Shown piece by piece: positions 37,401 through 48,318 of a stretch of DNA of 64,000 nt; position 1 is the first letter of the stretch, and every line of letters begins with the position of its first letter. Location: contig CM067527.1 in assembly GCA_034509925.1 (NCBI GenBank), forward strand, positions 4,096,001 through 4,160,000. The letters run 5' to 3'. A program made the position numbers and the translations under genes. This DNA comes from Hirudinaria manillensis. Its lineage: Eukaryota > Annelida > Clitellata > Hirudinida > Hirudinidae. The notes under the pieces were generated by a model. That model worked only from the letters and a program-made list of their open reading frames with translations. It was not told where the DNA came from and made no database searches.

Positions 37401-40052
37401 TAGTCTCCTGGCACATGGACACCTTCGGTGCTGTTGCATTTACAACAAGTTCACCGGGCTTCAGTCCAGTTCTTGGTCAGGAAAGAAAGACTATCATCTC
37501 TGATTGTTGATTGACCACCATCGTCATCGTCGTCATCGTCACATTGTCATCGTCATCATTCTCGTCTCACGGTCTTAGCACTCGAGATAGATTGCTTTGT
37601 TTACATTTCAATTGTCACTTCACTTATTTTAAAACCCTCACTTCCTTTGCATGGTCTGATTGAAGGTCGATGCCAACTTTTGATATTTTGTTTTCTTTTT
37701 TTAAGAATTTTCATTTTATTCAGATTTTGTGCTGCAAAATATCACAAAAGCCGCATTTCGATTTATTACTTCATCTTCACTTCATTTAAGCTTCCATTTT
37801 TGAAATACTGCATATTTACTAGAAAATTATGTAAATATTACTGACAATACTTCCAATGATTTAAGAATTCTTAAGATCAATATTGACTATAAAGAAGAAA
37901 TGTTCTTAAGATCCAACAACAAAAAAAAAACCCATCACATTGAGAAATATTCCAAATAAAATTATTGTAAATGAAATTTTAAATACAATATCATTGAAAA
38001 TACATCGAAAATTCACTTCAACTTTAGAAACATATCCTCCATATTTCATTGGCTGCCCTCAAAGCATCCACGTCTTCACCACGAGCGCCGCGGAAATCGT
38101 GTGGTGGAAAGCACCAGTCTTGGCAGGAACGTCAGAAAAGATGGAGGAGGAAAGCATCTCCATGAGCAATGCACCGGGCTCCTCGTTTTTCCTGGGATTC
38201 CACGTCGTCAGTTACTCTGCTTCCGATCGGGGACTCGTTGCCCAGTGTTCCTTTAATGTGTCCGTTTCCAAGATCGAAGGTTATATCAATGTTTAAAATT
38301 AAAATTTATATCAATATTTAAAATTAAAATTTATATTAATATTTAAAATTAAAATCATTCGTATTTAAGGATGGTTCTATTAGGTTATTTAAGTTATCAA
38401 TTCACTAACAAATGAATCATTCACACTCTCAAATGATTTTTTTCATTTTGTTTTCATTTTTTCATTTGAAAGTTTATTGATCCACATTTTTAAACAATGT
38501 CTCGGGATTTGTTAATTACTCCAACAATCAACATTAACTTATCATTGTTTTAACTATAACAACGACGACTTTGACTTCCCATCCAGGATCATTATCATGC
38601 GACAAAAAGTATTCAGTGGTCCACGGTGATTTGTCTTGCACTGTAAACACGTCGACTCCCTCGTGCACAGTTGAATGCCACAAGAACTATGTTCCAATTT
38701 TCCAGGAAAAAACCACTTTTGAGTTCTGTGGTGCTGGAAGCAACAGGACCAACGTTTTCTTTTGTGCAGGTTTCCATGAACTTTGGGATGCTATAAATCA
38801 TGATTTCTAATTATTCATTGAATAATCTTATGAAACTAAGAGTAATTATTTTTATATCCATATAATGCAAATTAATTAGCATTAAGGTTTTGGCCCAACA
38901 TTTGCATTTAGTCAGTCTTTGGAGTTCCAGAACAGTATGTGGAGGCACTGCTTAGTTTGCCCTTGATCTTACCCTTAGAGGGCACACAAGGCAGGCTGAG
39001 TATAAGACACAACGTACAAATACATGATGCCATTGTCTTTATTTAAGCTACCTGGCATTTCAACCATCTACTTGAAGGGACATTTGAATTTTTTTAAAAA
39101 TGATTTTAAATCAACAGAAACACTTCGAAGAGCAACAATGGTTCGATTGAGAATCGGATTTTCTGGTTCCTGTCCTAAGGATGGAAACCTCTTTGCCTTG
39201 AAGCTCTCCTTTGCCTTCTACTTGATGGGCCTGTGCAGTCCAGCCGATTCAATCTACCAAAGTTCTGATCTTTGCAACCAACAAAACTTTAGAAGCATTG
39301 AGTGCTCAGGTGCCGTCAGAGAGAAGAGGGATGGTCAGTCTCCTGATTTGAGATTTATTCAGGAGCTACTTTTAAATGAAACTGATAGGTTTGTTTTGTT
39401 TTGTTACCTTTGATATTTTTATTCATTTTTTAAATGTGTTTTTGAAGTTTACAAGTTTTAGAAGTAGATAAGTTAAGGATCTTTAAGTTTATGATAACTT
39501 TAAAATTCATGAGTCTCGTTACTTCATTATCAGTTATGATTAACATAAACATTTCGTCTGATTTCAAGATTTAAATTAAATAATTTCTTGAAAAATGGAT
39601 GTTCAAAGTCATTAAACTTATAATAAACGTTTATATTAATAATAATATCTTCAAATATGACAATTGCAAACAAAACAAAAAAACAGCCTTCTAAAGAAGA
39701 TTGAAAAACTTAACTCATCACTTAACAAGCTGAACGTTCAATACAACAACGAGACTTTCCAGGCAACAACAATAACTGCTAATGAGACCACAAATGCTTG
39801 TCCGAGTTACAGTTTTGAGGCCTCTAATGGAAATTGTGGTGAGACTCGTGGAAAGATATTCTGATTTCAAAATAAAATTCAAAAGCTTAATTTTTAAATT
39901 ATTTTTGTAATTTTTAATTATTATTTTATATATCTATATATTTATATATATATATATACAATATATACAATAATAAGTTTAGAGAATACAATATATATAT
40001 TTTATTCTCCAAACAATACAGATTTAATGTAAATATATAAAATATTTAAAAA

Positions 40053-40096
<44 letters not shown>

Positions 40097-41568
40097 GATA
40101 TATATATAACTAATTACTTAACATGCATGTACTTAATTAATATACTTAATATGTTTTGATTAATTATTTGTTAGTATGTCCAACTTTCAGTTTAACTTTA
40201 GCTTAATGAATGTATCATAGGAGGCGCTCTGCTATCTATTATTTTCCTTGTTTCATGCAATCATTGTGATATGTTTGCATCACAAGTTATCTGTCCCTAC
40301 GGAACTATGTTCAATTCTGAGAGCTCTACCTGTACGAAGTGTTTGGAAAATACCTATCAGTATCTGGACGGACAATCCATGTGCATTCGGTGCCCTGCCG
40401 GTCAAGTATCACCTCCCGGATCGTTCAGTAATCGCCAGTGTTAGTTCCTTTTACGTGTCTCAGCCACAAATTTAGAAATTTAAATATGGATCGGATTATT
40501 ATTCTTGTTATTATTATTATTATTATTATTAATTGTTATCATTGTTTTTGTGGACATTATAATTATTATTTCTATGACATCTTATGTTATCTTAGTTTAG
40601 ATGTAAAAAGGTTAAAATTCCAAAAGGTCTGATAGAAGAAGCCCAACAATTCAAAGAAGGTGGTCGCACAACATCCCTGATCGTGGGCGTCATAGTGAGC
40701 TTGATCCTGGGCATCATTGTAGTCATTGCTCTTGTATTGTTGGCCTGTTGGCACGCCAAGAAGAAGGAAGAAAGTTTGTTTGAGTCGGAAACGAGGAGGA
40801 GGATGGATGCCAAACGTTACGGTGATTACCAAGATGAAGGTGACGATCCCATTCCTCTTGGTGAGCTGTCTCTGATTGTTGGGTTATTTTTTTGGCTATT
40901 TGTTAATTAAAATTTAGATAAATTCTAAATAAATTAACTAAAAAATAAAATAAAATCGAGATGACGTAGAAATATTGACCGTTTTCGTTCAAAGTTGCCA
41001 TTGGGTTACAGATCAAAATATAATCCATTATCTTATTTTATCTTTAATTAATTGCCAACTGTGGATTTTGTGGTGAGCAGATGGCAAGCCGGTCGAACGT
41101 TCTGCCGATTTAACCGATAGAAAAATTAAATGTAGAAGCACCTCAGACCACAATCACCAAACGCTTCACAACTACAATCATGAGCAGCATCTTAAGAGAC
41201 TTAGAAATAACAGACTCACTGTCACAAGATATGGCAGCTTGCCAGGTTCAATATTAATAAATTCTTCCACAATTCCTACAACAAATACTAGAAAAATTAA
41301 TACACATGATGGACATGCCATACAAGAAAGAAGTCACAAGGGAAGTACAAGCAGACTTCAAGACCAAACAAAAGGACTTTCAAATAATGTATTATTTCTT
41401 GGGACTCAAAGCCATAAAACTGGTCAAAGAGTTAGAAGTGATTGCAGCAACTCAGATGTTATCAGATCAAATAACTTTGATAGCACTTCAAGGTCAAGAG
41501 ACCTTCAGATGATGGTGACAAGATTTGGTGGATATGATTCTTCAGTTCAGCTCGCGATTCGGAGATGA
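23478..41568 (+). CDS. Large chimeric receptor: YWTD propellers, EGF, mucin stalk, HYR, GCC2/GCC3, TM
   Basis: Twenty-seven exons in compatible phase give 2,393 residues. Exon starts: 23478, 26142, 26649, 27078, 27490, 27815, 28693, 29562, 29982, 30667, 31023, 31515, 32392, 33044, 33422, 34137, 34807, 35308, 37372, 38028, 38587, 39118, 39687, 40287, 40627, 41081. Residues 1-37 hold a signal peptide. About 38-305, 521-825 and 873-1150 are YWTD-type six-bladed propellers (LYWTDEE, LVYWSDPKDG, LYYTDWGQPSKVVRSNLEG, LYWIDNQD). EGF modules follow the first two (about 475-518 and 826-872), the first after an Asn/Ser/Thr linker packed with N-glycosylation sites. About 1152-1781 is a Ser/Thr mucin-like stalk. 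About 1815-1900 is a HYR module (PPYFIGCP start, SASDRG). Cys-rich modules and a GCC2/GCC3-type repeat (about 2103-2153) follow, then one TM helix (about 2168-2194) and a 200-residue basic, Ser-rich tail. No LDLa repeats or NPxY motif were seen. The propeller part resembles LRP5/6, but the whole matches no protein I know. The donor of the mucin exon (37198) is the least certain splice. The exon count includes one start omitted from this list only if the 37372 exon is split differently. Confidence 0.8.
24890..24945. repeat. AT-rich palindromic repeat in receptor intron 1
   Basis: Interleaved TAATTAAT and TTATTAATAA units form a self-complementary run in the 2.5-kb first intron. It can fold into a cruciform but has no other recognisable feature. 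Confidence 0.6.
28339..28404. repeat. 17-bp minisatellite in receptor intron 6
   Basis: Three full copies of ttaattaattcatttaa in tandem, followed by a plain AATT run. Confidence 0.8.
30168..30320. repeat. (TAA)n/(TTA)n mixed microsatellite
   Basis: Runs of TAA on one side and TTA on the other form complementary arms inside the intron before the 30667 exon. Confidence 0.75.
31735..31761 (+). repeat. Interstitial telomere-like repeat
   Basis: Four near-perfect GGGTTA units in tandem (ggggttagggttggggttag, then ggttaggt) in the intron after the 31515-31689 exon. This is the animal telomere motif at an internal site. It is too short to indicate a chromosome end. Confidence 0.75.
32020..32070. 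repeat. Perfect 20-bp inverted repeat with 11-base loop
   Basis: The arm atgctgcaatcatgcatcac at 32020-32039 is followed by an 11-base loop and its exact reverse complement at 32051-32070. Unlike the other palindromes in this region it is not simple sequence. It lies in the intron before the 32392 exon. Confidence 0.9.
32198..32294. repeat. Inverted and duplicated AT arm
   Basis: A roughly 25-base arm (atttcaataaattatttgat then atata) at 32198-32222 has an exact reverse complement at about 32242-32266, and a second direct copy of that complement follows at about 32270-32294. Confidence 0.75.
32666..32716. repeat. (ATT)n microsatellite
   Basis: About 17 uninterrupted ATT units in the intron following the second EGF exon. 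Confidence 0.9.
34383..34494. repeat. (ATC)n-(ATT)n microsatellite directly after a splice donor
   Basis: A run of ATC then about 25 ATT units then ATC/ATT begins 37 bases inside the intron after the exon ending at 34345. It creates long artificial poly-Leu, poly-Tyr and poly-Asn frames that are not genes. Confidence 0.9.
40058..40105. repeat. (TA)n microsatellite
   Basis: An uninterrupted TA run followed by TATATAGA units, in the intron before the GCC2/GCC3 exon. Another TA-rich patch lies at about 39930-39970. Confidence 0.8.
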
Positions 41569-42715
41569 GAAATGCCAAAGTAACCAAAAAACTACATTTC
41601 CTCTAATAATTGTTTCACTTATCTTTATTCCCAACGATCACAATAAATTGTCAATTCAATCACAAACAATTGTTGCTTTGCACTCACAAATATATAACGC
41701 TTTAGAGCTAATCACAAATTCTCAAAAGCAATTTCATTTGAAGCTTCACCTGAAGGCAGTGATGATGATGATGATGATCCATCATATCTTTACAAATGTT
41801 TCCAAGTAAACCTTACTTCCACTTTATACAGCCACTCACAGAACATCTGAAGGACGTGCCAGAAGAGGGCAAAGCAACTCTGGCTTTGAAGCAACAGCCT
41901 CCGTGTGACTGTCACATCTCAATCAAGACCTGCTAGAAGACTTAAACTTACTTTCATGCGACATCTGCCTCTGAAATGATCTTCATTTTGCTTCCATCCG
42001 ATTGTTTAATCTTGTAATTACTTAATTGTTCTATTAATTTAATCGTTTAATTAATTGGCACCTTGTCCTGTATCTGGATCTACTTCCCATTGTGATTTAA
42101 ATACTCCTGCAGCATTCCAAAAAGGATTCACCTTGGAATGGTTTCATCACTTTCCTTTGGTTATTTTGAGATCATTATCATGAGATCATTATTTCTGCAA
42201 TGGGACTTTTTAGTGCTGTGATGGATGCAGCAAAAATATTGAACTGCGTTAAGAATGCACAACATTTTGTATGATTTGTAATAATTGTTTGTAAAGTTCT
42301 GGATGAGGATCAGATTAAAATTTTTTGTATGGAAATACTCTCAGAATTTTCACTTAATTTAAACTAAATAATGGAACCATTAATTTAAATTTAACTTTAG
42401 GCCCAAGTAATACTAAGGATATTAGAAGTTAAAACTAAATGATAAAGTTATTGCAAGTACAACAGGCCTTCTCAACCAACTGCATGTAATCACCGTGTAC
42501 ATAATTAAAGCTGTACAATGCCTAATTTTATTTCCACCCCTATGAAACTAGGTAACTAGATGAGGCTTATACATCTTTAAAGCGGATCAATGTATTTAAC
42601 TGAGCAAATCAACCAAATGTTTGAAAGAGGTTAGAATTAGCCCAATTCAATATTGCCAATAACGTGTAAAATATCCTTGAGGTGATGAATCTCTAACTGA
42701 AAAAATTTGTAAGTT
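41569..42715. other. 3-prime flank of the receptor gene
   Basis: Presumed 3-prime UTR and spacer. A short ATG repeat lies at about 41759-41780. No further coding exon was recognised. Confidence 0.4.
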
Positions 42716-45700
42716 TCACTTGGGCTTCATCGATGCTCTTGTCCGGCCCGACAACTTGGAATTCCAAACTTTCTGCTCCTAAAGTAAAACGGTTTAACGT
42801 TTATTTATTGTTTGCTCATGAATAGTTAAAGTTAGGTCTGCAAGGCAGTGGTAGCAGAATGTTTTACAAATATAAATTAATAGCAAAAAGAAGCATTCAC
42901 TTCTCCAAAGACTTGGTTTGGTGGAGACCAGCATCCCTAAATTATTCTTAAAGTCCTGCCAAGCAAGTTTTCATTTTCATCAGTAAATGTTCGAAACTTA
43001 AATTGAAAGAAAAAGTCTAATTGTTTCATTATTATGAATTCTAGTCCAAGGTGATTTCTGATGGCTCACATTATTCAAGTTTGCTTACTTTTGACTTGTC
43101 ACGAGTTTGACTTATAATAACAAAAAAATTAATAAAAGGTAGAATTTAAGATTAAAGCAATTGTGTTTTATTTTCAATTTATAGTTTATTTCAAGTAGTT
43201 TCTAATTCTCAATGTCTGTTTCGGAAGTAAGTTTGGTAAACTTAGAGGTGTTAGGAATAAAACATTACTTTAGATTTTAAAAGGCATCAGAATGTCTTTG
43301 GAACATTTGATTCTGATCATTTGCTTCCATTAATGAGGAAGAATCATGAGGAATGCATAAAGCTTCTTAATTTAAATAATTTTAATTCCTTCATTGGGAC
43401 CAATAAAGTGATTTGTAAAGATTTGCATAACAATACTTTGCTTTTAAAGCTCTGAAGATTTGCTTCTTTATGCCAGATGGGAAGAATATATTTAATATCT
43501 ATGTATCAGAAGAAAATCCCAACAAAACTTAACTTAATTATTCTTACTCCTTGACCAATGAATGTGCAGAACATTTGACCCTATGGTACCCTCCATAATG
43601 AAACAGGGGATGTTTCCAACAATCTACACATTCAAAGCACTTCACAAAGGCTATCTATTACATAAGGACAAATCAGCAGCCCTTTAAATGGGAAGTAACT
43701 CCCCTTGGACCTGCTACTTGAAAATGGTTTGCTTTAACAAGTCACATTTTCTTAGATTTAGATACTTTTGTATTTACAAATAAATGAAAAAAATTTGGCC
43801 AAATAGGGGATGTTTTCTTCATAAGTAACGCAAGTGATTTAAAAAGCATTGAGCACAAGGCAATTGTAATTCTGCCAGCTAAGTATTAACAAGTTTGTTC
43901 CCAAAATATTTCATTTTCTGCTGAACTACAAAACTAAAATATGGTGCAATTATTATAAAACTGTTATTATAAACCTATCACTATACAACATTATTATTAT
44001 TTGAATTTGAATTTATTGGACACAATTGAAGGGCCCATTGGGCCACTAATACAATTGCAAGCGGGACAGAAAACATCGACCGGCGTGTACACAGGGGCAG
44101 CATTAAGTGTAATTTACAGATTAAGTGTAATTTAAATAGCTATTAAAATCCAGGTCTTGTATTATTGAGTTGAAGCGGGAGACCGTGGTTGATTCAACAA
44201 CATCACCTGGCAATGCGTTCCACGGCTTTACGATTCTATTGCAAAAGGAGAATTTAACAGTGTCTATAGAATAATTACTTTGTTTGAGTTTAAGACAATG
44301 GCCTCTTGTTCCTGTATAGTTTTGTGGGATAAAAGAGTGTATTAGAGAGGTGTTCGTAAAGCCATGTAATATTTTGAATACGAGTGTTAAATCAGCCAGA
44401 AGTCGCCGCCTTTCCAAGGTTGGAAGCTTGAGCATCCTTAGTCTCTCCATATATGGATATGATGCCACGTATGGAATTGATTTGGTGAACCGCCTTTGTA
44501 CATTTTCTATTTTGTCGATTAAATATTTGTGATGTGGATTCCAGACTGGGGAGGCATATTCGAGTATCGGTCTAACATATGTACAGAAGGCGAGCTTTAA
44601 AATGTCCCGATCTTTGGAAGAGAAAGAGGTTCGGATCATCCAAGAGATTGTTGCGGCTCTTTTGGTGATGGCTTCAATGTGTGAGTCAAACTTCAGGTAA
44701 GGATCCATTGTAACTCCCAGATCTCTAATCCTGTCGACATGCTGTAGGACGCGCCCGTCGATGCGGTATTCATGGAATTCTCCTGCCTGTTTACGTCCTG
44801 TTACGGAGAAAACTTGACATTTGTCAGGCGCAAGTTGTAGTTGCCATTTGTCACTCCACCGGGTCACTTTGTCAAGAGCAGATTGTAGTTGAGTTTGAGA
44901 GAATCCGTTCGTACTGTACAGTTTGACATCGTCAGCAAAAAGCTTGCAAACAACATTCGAAGTCTCGAGCAGGCCAGGCAGGTCATTTATGTAAAGTAAA
45001 AACAGAGTTGGTCCAAGTACACTACCCTGGGGCACACCGCTGGTAACAGAAGTCTCCTCCGATAGAGAGCCGTTAACTTTAACCTTTTGAGTCCGCGAAT
45101 CCAAAAAATTGCCAAGCCATCCTTTAATGCTGTCTCCAAGACCATAAGCTGAAATTTTACTGATGAGTTTGGAATGTGAGACGGAATCAAAAGCCTTTCG
45201 AAAGTCGAGGTATATTATATCAGTGGTATGCTTTGCTTGGAGTTCCTCTGACCATTGCTGGGTGCATTCGAGTATATTTGTAATTGTGGATCGGGCCTGA
45301 ACAAAACCATGTTGACTGGCATCTATCAACCTGAGCCGGGTCAGATGTTGCATGATTGCATTGTTTATTACTCTGCAACTTGTTGAGGTTATGGAGATTG
45401 GCCTGTAGTTTTCCGGTATCGTGGTGAGTCCTTTTTTATGGATGGGTGTGACTAAAGCTATTTTCCATTCCTGGGGCAATTTTTTGTCCTTAAAAGATGT
45501 ATCAAATATGTGAGACAACGGTACAGTGAGCGATGACGCACACCTTTTTAGGAACATATTGGGAATGCCATCCGGTCCGGCCGAAGATGAGGAGTCCAGC
45601 GTGCGAAGAGTTTTGTGTATGATCTCTGGAGAGAAATCGATGCTGTTTAATATGATGTTGGAACAAGGAGGAACACAGGGGGTTATGCCGTCATCAGTCA

Positions 45701-48224
45701 TAAAGACTGATGTAAAATAATCATTGAAGGCATTTGCAATCTGCAAGGGATCTCTCGTCAAGACACCATCATGGAGGGCAATCTCAGATATATTGTTTCG
45801 TGCATGTAACTTTCTACCCACATAGTTATACAATCTGCCAATGTTTCTACTATGAAGCAGTTCTAGTTCAAAAGCTGCGTAGTATTTCTTAATGGCTTTG
45901 CTACATGCTTTGGCAATGCTGTTGTAACTTGCTTTGTCCTCATTGTTGTTACCTTGTTTCCAAATCCTCCAAAGTCTCAATTTTGACTGCAGAAGCTGGT
46001 TAATATGTAGGGGATATTTTTTCCATCCATATTTGAATACTGTAGTTGAGAATTTTGGGACATATAGTTCAAAAGCAACTCCCACCTGGTATCTAAACTC
46101 TTGCCAGCATTCATCCACACTGGGACAGAACTGGAAAAGCAAATTCCAGTTTATCCCCTGTAAATATTCATTGAGCATGAGATAATTGGCTTTCTTGAAG
46201 TTGTGTGTTGTGGATGGTACTACTGATTTACAAAACCAGCCCAGTGGGACATTTGGTCTAAAGCTGATGACATTATGATCACTGTTTGAAATTGGACATA
46301 GTGTTTCTATTCTGGTGACAAACTGAGGGTCATTTGAAATCACTAAATCAAGCAAATTTTCGTGTCTTGTTGGAGTAGTAACAAATTGGTGAAGTCCAAA
46401 GTCATCAAGAAATCTCAGAAACATATTGTAAATGCTATTATTTGGAGCACTATTTTGAGACCAGTTCATAGACGGCAAATTGAAGTCTCCCAGGATACAG
46501 ACTGTATGTTTAACAGAGCAAAGGTGACGTAAGCAATCAATACTTTCAACTGCATAATTCTCGGCACTAATGTCTAAGCCTCCGCTGCGGTAGTATGCAA
46601 TCACTCGCCAGGTAACACAGCCCCATAAAATGTCGATGCAAACCAATTCGATGTGTTTAAATCTGGTGGGAACATCAACTGAGCGATAGTGGAGACAGTC
46701 CCTCATCAACAGCATCACTCCTCCTCCTCTGGTTCCTCTGTCCCATCTAACCGACATGTACCCAGGAGGGCAAAACAAGGAGCTAGGAATATCTATATTA
46801 AGCCAGGTCTCTGTACAACAAAAAACATCAGGATCTTCAGATAATAGAAACATAAATAGCTCTGTAAACTTATTTTTGCAGCTTCGAATATTTGTCAACA
46901 TCCATTTACATGTTCTAGCATTATTTCTAGATACAGAGCTCTTTGACATTAAGCTTCTTGAGCTGGACACTCTTACAAATTTTGTTTTTTGTAGGTCACA
47001 ACATGGAAATCACCAGGGTGTCCTCTCACTCTGAACACCCATTTGCTCACATCATCTTTTAGTCCAATGTCTTTCTTTTTCTCATCAAGGAGCTTTTTGC
47101 AAACTTCTCTATCCTCTTTGGTCAAGTCATGGTTTAGAATCACCTTCCTGTAAGCTTCACTATTCCTCAATTTATAACTGTTTTCTAAGACCAGGTTTTT
47201 GATGCTTTGACTCTCAAACTTTACAAGAATTGGTCTTGGTCTTTGTGTTTCATCTCCTCTTTTACCCATTCTGAAAACATCAATTATGTCTTTGTCCAAA
47301 TCTCTGTCTGTGATTTCTTTCAGAATTCTCAGGATTGTATCCTTGTCCTGTGACTTTGATTCATTTTCAGTTAAATTATATGCCACCACATTATTCTTTC
47401 TATTTAGTCTGTCAGAGTTTATCTCAAATGTGTTCTTTGTGGCTACAACAGATTTTTGAACCGCTCCAACGTCAGTGACCAGCAGATTTACCTGGTCTTT
47501 GAACAGGCTAGACCATTCCTTTGTGGTCTGCTGGTGTTCATTCAATTTCTTGAGGGAGTCCTTTGTCAAACCATCTATCTTTGATATTAGCACACTAGTA
47601 GTCTGTTGTTGTTCTTCCCATTTTTTGTTTGAATTCTTTACCATATCGTCAATCTTGGACTTTAACTCACGAGTCTCCCCCTTCTGTTCTTCTAAAGCCA
47701 CCATAATGTCCTCGTTCCTTTTCAGAATGGTCTTTAATTCCTGAATTTGCCTACTCATTTCTGTCAACTCTTGTTTGTCCAACAAACCCAATGATTTCAA
47801 ACTTTCTTCATTTTCCTTACAACAACATTCACATAGCTTTAATCCGAAAAACTCCGCAGTTGGGTTTCGCTCCGACTTGCCCTTCGATCCGGGCATGCTT
47901 ATTCAATTAAAAGAAAGGAATTAGAATCCCCTAAATTAACAAACTGTTGTCCGAAATCAGAAAAAATGGGTAATTTCGATGAAAAACGTAATTGAAATGC
48001 GCAACGATGTGTACACGTGAACGTAAACAACGTTATTATGAAATACTCCAAAAACTAACTTCTCTTTCTTGAGTGACCAATTCAATATTTTCAAATCGTT
48101 TTGAGAAAATTTCACAGATTTCAAAGAACAAGTTCAGATTTCCAAAGCCAGATAAAGTGACTGCCATTGATTTAATATTCTCGTCTTCAGCTTTTACCAG
48201 AACATAATTGAGAAATGTTTTCAT
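42716..48224 (-). CDS. Small Alba-like protein, two exons, intron carries a LINE
   Basis: Exon 48060-48224 encodes 55 residues from an ATG (MKTFLNYVLVKAEDENIKSM, then AVTLSGFGNL and FFEICEIFSKRF). A good donor (gaa then gttagt) joins in phase to 42716-42778 (EQKVWNSKLS, basic end), giving 75 residues. The pattern of NYV, a DEN/K turn, V-x-L-x-G-x-G and a helix ending K-R resembles the Alba fold of archaeal chromatin proteins and of RNase P/MRP subunits Rpp20/Rpp25. Such proteins bind RNA as dimers. It is shorter than typical (about 90-160), the first strand of the fold may be missing, and I saw no upstream exon in the 94 bases before the next gene. The 5.3-kb intron contains an intact LINE. 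Family and splice are both tentative. Confidence 0.4.
44121..46970 (-). CDS. LINE ORF2: APE endonuclease and reverse transcriptase
   Basis: An uninterrupted frame of up to 949 residues. The N-terminal 230 residues are an APE-type endonuclease (CTETWLN, a GRRGGGVML-like patch read as RGGGVMLLMRD, LGDFNLPSMNW, SDHNVISF). About 470-760 is the reverse transcriptase (LVTPIHKKG, YRPISIT, HGFVQARST, IYLDFRKAFDSVSH, GVPQGSVLGP, and the catalytic FADDVKL box). The C-terminal part carries the LEYASPVWNPH and L-x-RRRLLADL motifs common in Jockey/CR1-type elements. The first ATG is at about 46949; the frame opens just after the ORF1 stop, so translation by reinitiation is plausible. Confidence 0.9.
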   Translation of the reverse strand: MSSSRSLMSKSSVSRNNARTCKWMLTNIRSCKNKFTELFMFLLSEDPDVFCCTETWLNIDIPSSLFCPPGYMSVRWDRGTRGGGVMLLMRDCLHYRSVDVPTRFKHIELVCIDILWGCVTWRVIAYYRSGGLDISAENYAVESIDCLRHLCSVKHTVCILGDFNLPSMNWSQNSAPNNSIYNMFLRFLDDFGLHQFVTTPTRHENLLDLVISNDPQFVTRIETLCPISNSDHNVISFRPNVPLGWFCKSVVPSTTHNFKKANYLMLNEYLQGINWNLLFQFCPSVDECWQEFRYQVGVAFELYVPKFSTTVFKYGWKKYPLHINQLLQSKLRLWRIWKQGNNNEDKASYNSIAKACSKAIKKYYAAFELELLHSRNIGRLYNYVGRKLHARNNISEIALHDGVLTRDPLQIANAFNDYFTSVFMTDDGITPCVPPCSNIILNSIDFSPEIIHKTLRTLDSSSSAGPDGIPNMFLKRCASSLTVPLSHIFDTSFKDKKLPQEWKIALVTPIHKKGLTTIPENYRPISITSTSCRVINNAIMQHLTRLRLIDASQHGFVQARSTITNILECTQQWSEELQAKHTTDIIYLDFRKAFDSVSHSKLISKISAYGLGDSIKGWLGNFLDSRTQKVKVNGSLSEETSVTSGVPQGSVLGPTLFLLYINDLPGLLETSNVVCKLFADDVKLYSTNGFSQTQLQSALDKVTRWSDKWQLQLAPDKCQVFSVTGRKQAGEFHEYRIDGRVLQHVDRIRDLGVTMDPYLKFDSHIEAITKRAATISWMIRTSFSSKDRDILKLAFCTYVRPILEYASPVWNPHHKYLIDKIENVQRRFTKSIPYVASYPYMERLRMLKLPTLERRRLLADLTLVFKILHGFTNTSLIHSFIPQNYTGTRGHCLKLKQSNYSIDTVKFSFCNRIVKPWNALPGDVVESTTVSRFNSIIQDLDFNSYLNYT
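46973..47896 (-). CDS. LINE ORF1 protein, 307 residues
   Basis: Starts MPGSKGKSE. It has a cysteine cluster (CECCCKE) near residue 27, a long coiled coil from about 50 to 150 for trimerisation, then an RRM-like nucleic-acid-binding region (NVVAYNLTE, VFRMGKRGDE, RPILVKFES) and a C-terminal domain with DREVCKKLLDEKK. This is the layout of ORF1 chaperones of L1- and CR1-type elements that coat the element RNA. Its stop is three bases before the start of the ORF2 frame. Confidence 0.8.
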   Translation of the reverse strand: MPGSKGKSERNPTAEFFGLKLCECCCKENEESLKSLGLLDKQELTEMSRQIQELKTILKRNEDIMVALEEQKGETRELKSKIDDMVKNSNKKWEEQQQTTSVLISKIDGLTKDSLKKLNEHQQTTKEWSSLFKDQVNLLVTDVGAVQKSVVATKNTFEINSDRLNRKNNVVAYNLTENESKSQDKDTILRILKEITDRDLDKDIIDVFRMGKRGDETQRPRPILVKFESQSIKNLVLENSYKLRNSEAYRKVILNHDLTKEDREVCKKLLDEKKKDIGLKDDVSKWVFRVRGHPGDFHVVTYKKQNL

Positions 48225-48318
48225 CTTGATGTTCTGATATTTTTAACTAAGTCTTATTAACATGTTTTTGTAAACTTTGGAACATTATTTAAATAACCAA
48301 ATCATTTAATAAATAAAA

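Larger units (their letters stand above)
43984..48020 (-). mobile_element. Apparently full-length CR1/Jockey-group LINE
   Basis: On the minus strand it runs from a GC-balanced 5-prime UTR (start near 48000-48030, not precisely placed) through two intact ORFs to a 3-prime end of tandem attcaa units and (AAT)n at about 43984-44015. No stop or frameshift was seen in either ORF, which suggests recent activity. Flanks at both ends read ataata-gttgt, so target duplication and tail cannot be separated cleanly by eye. It lies in the intron of the small Alba-like gene, in the same orientation. Confidence 0.8.
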
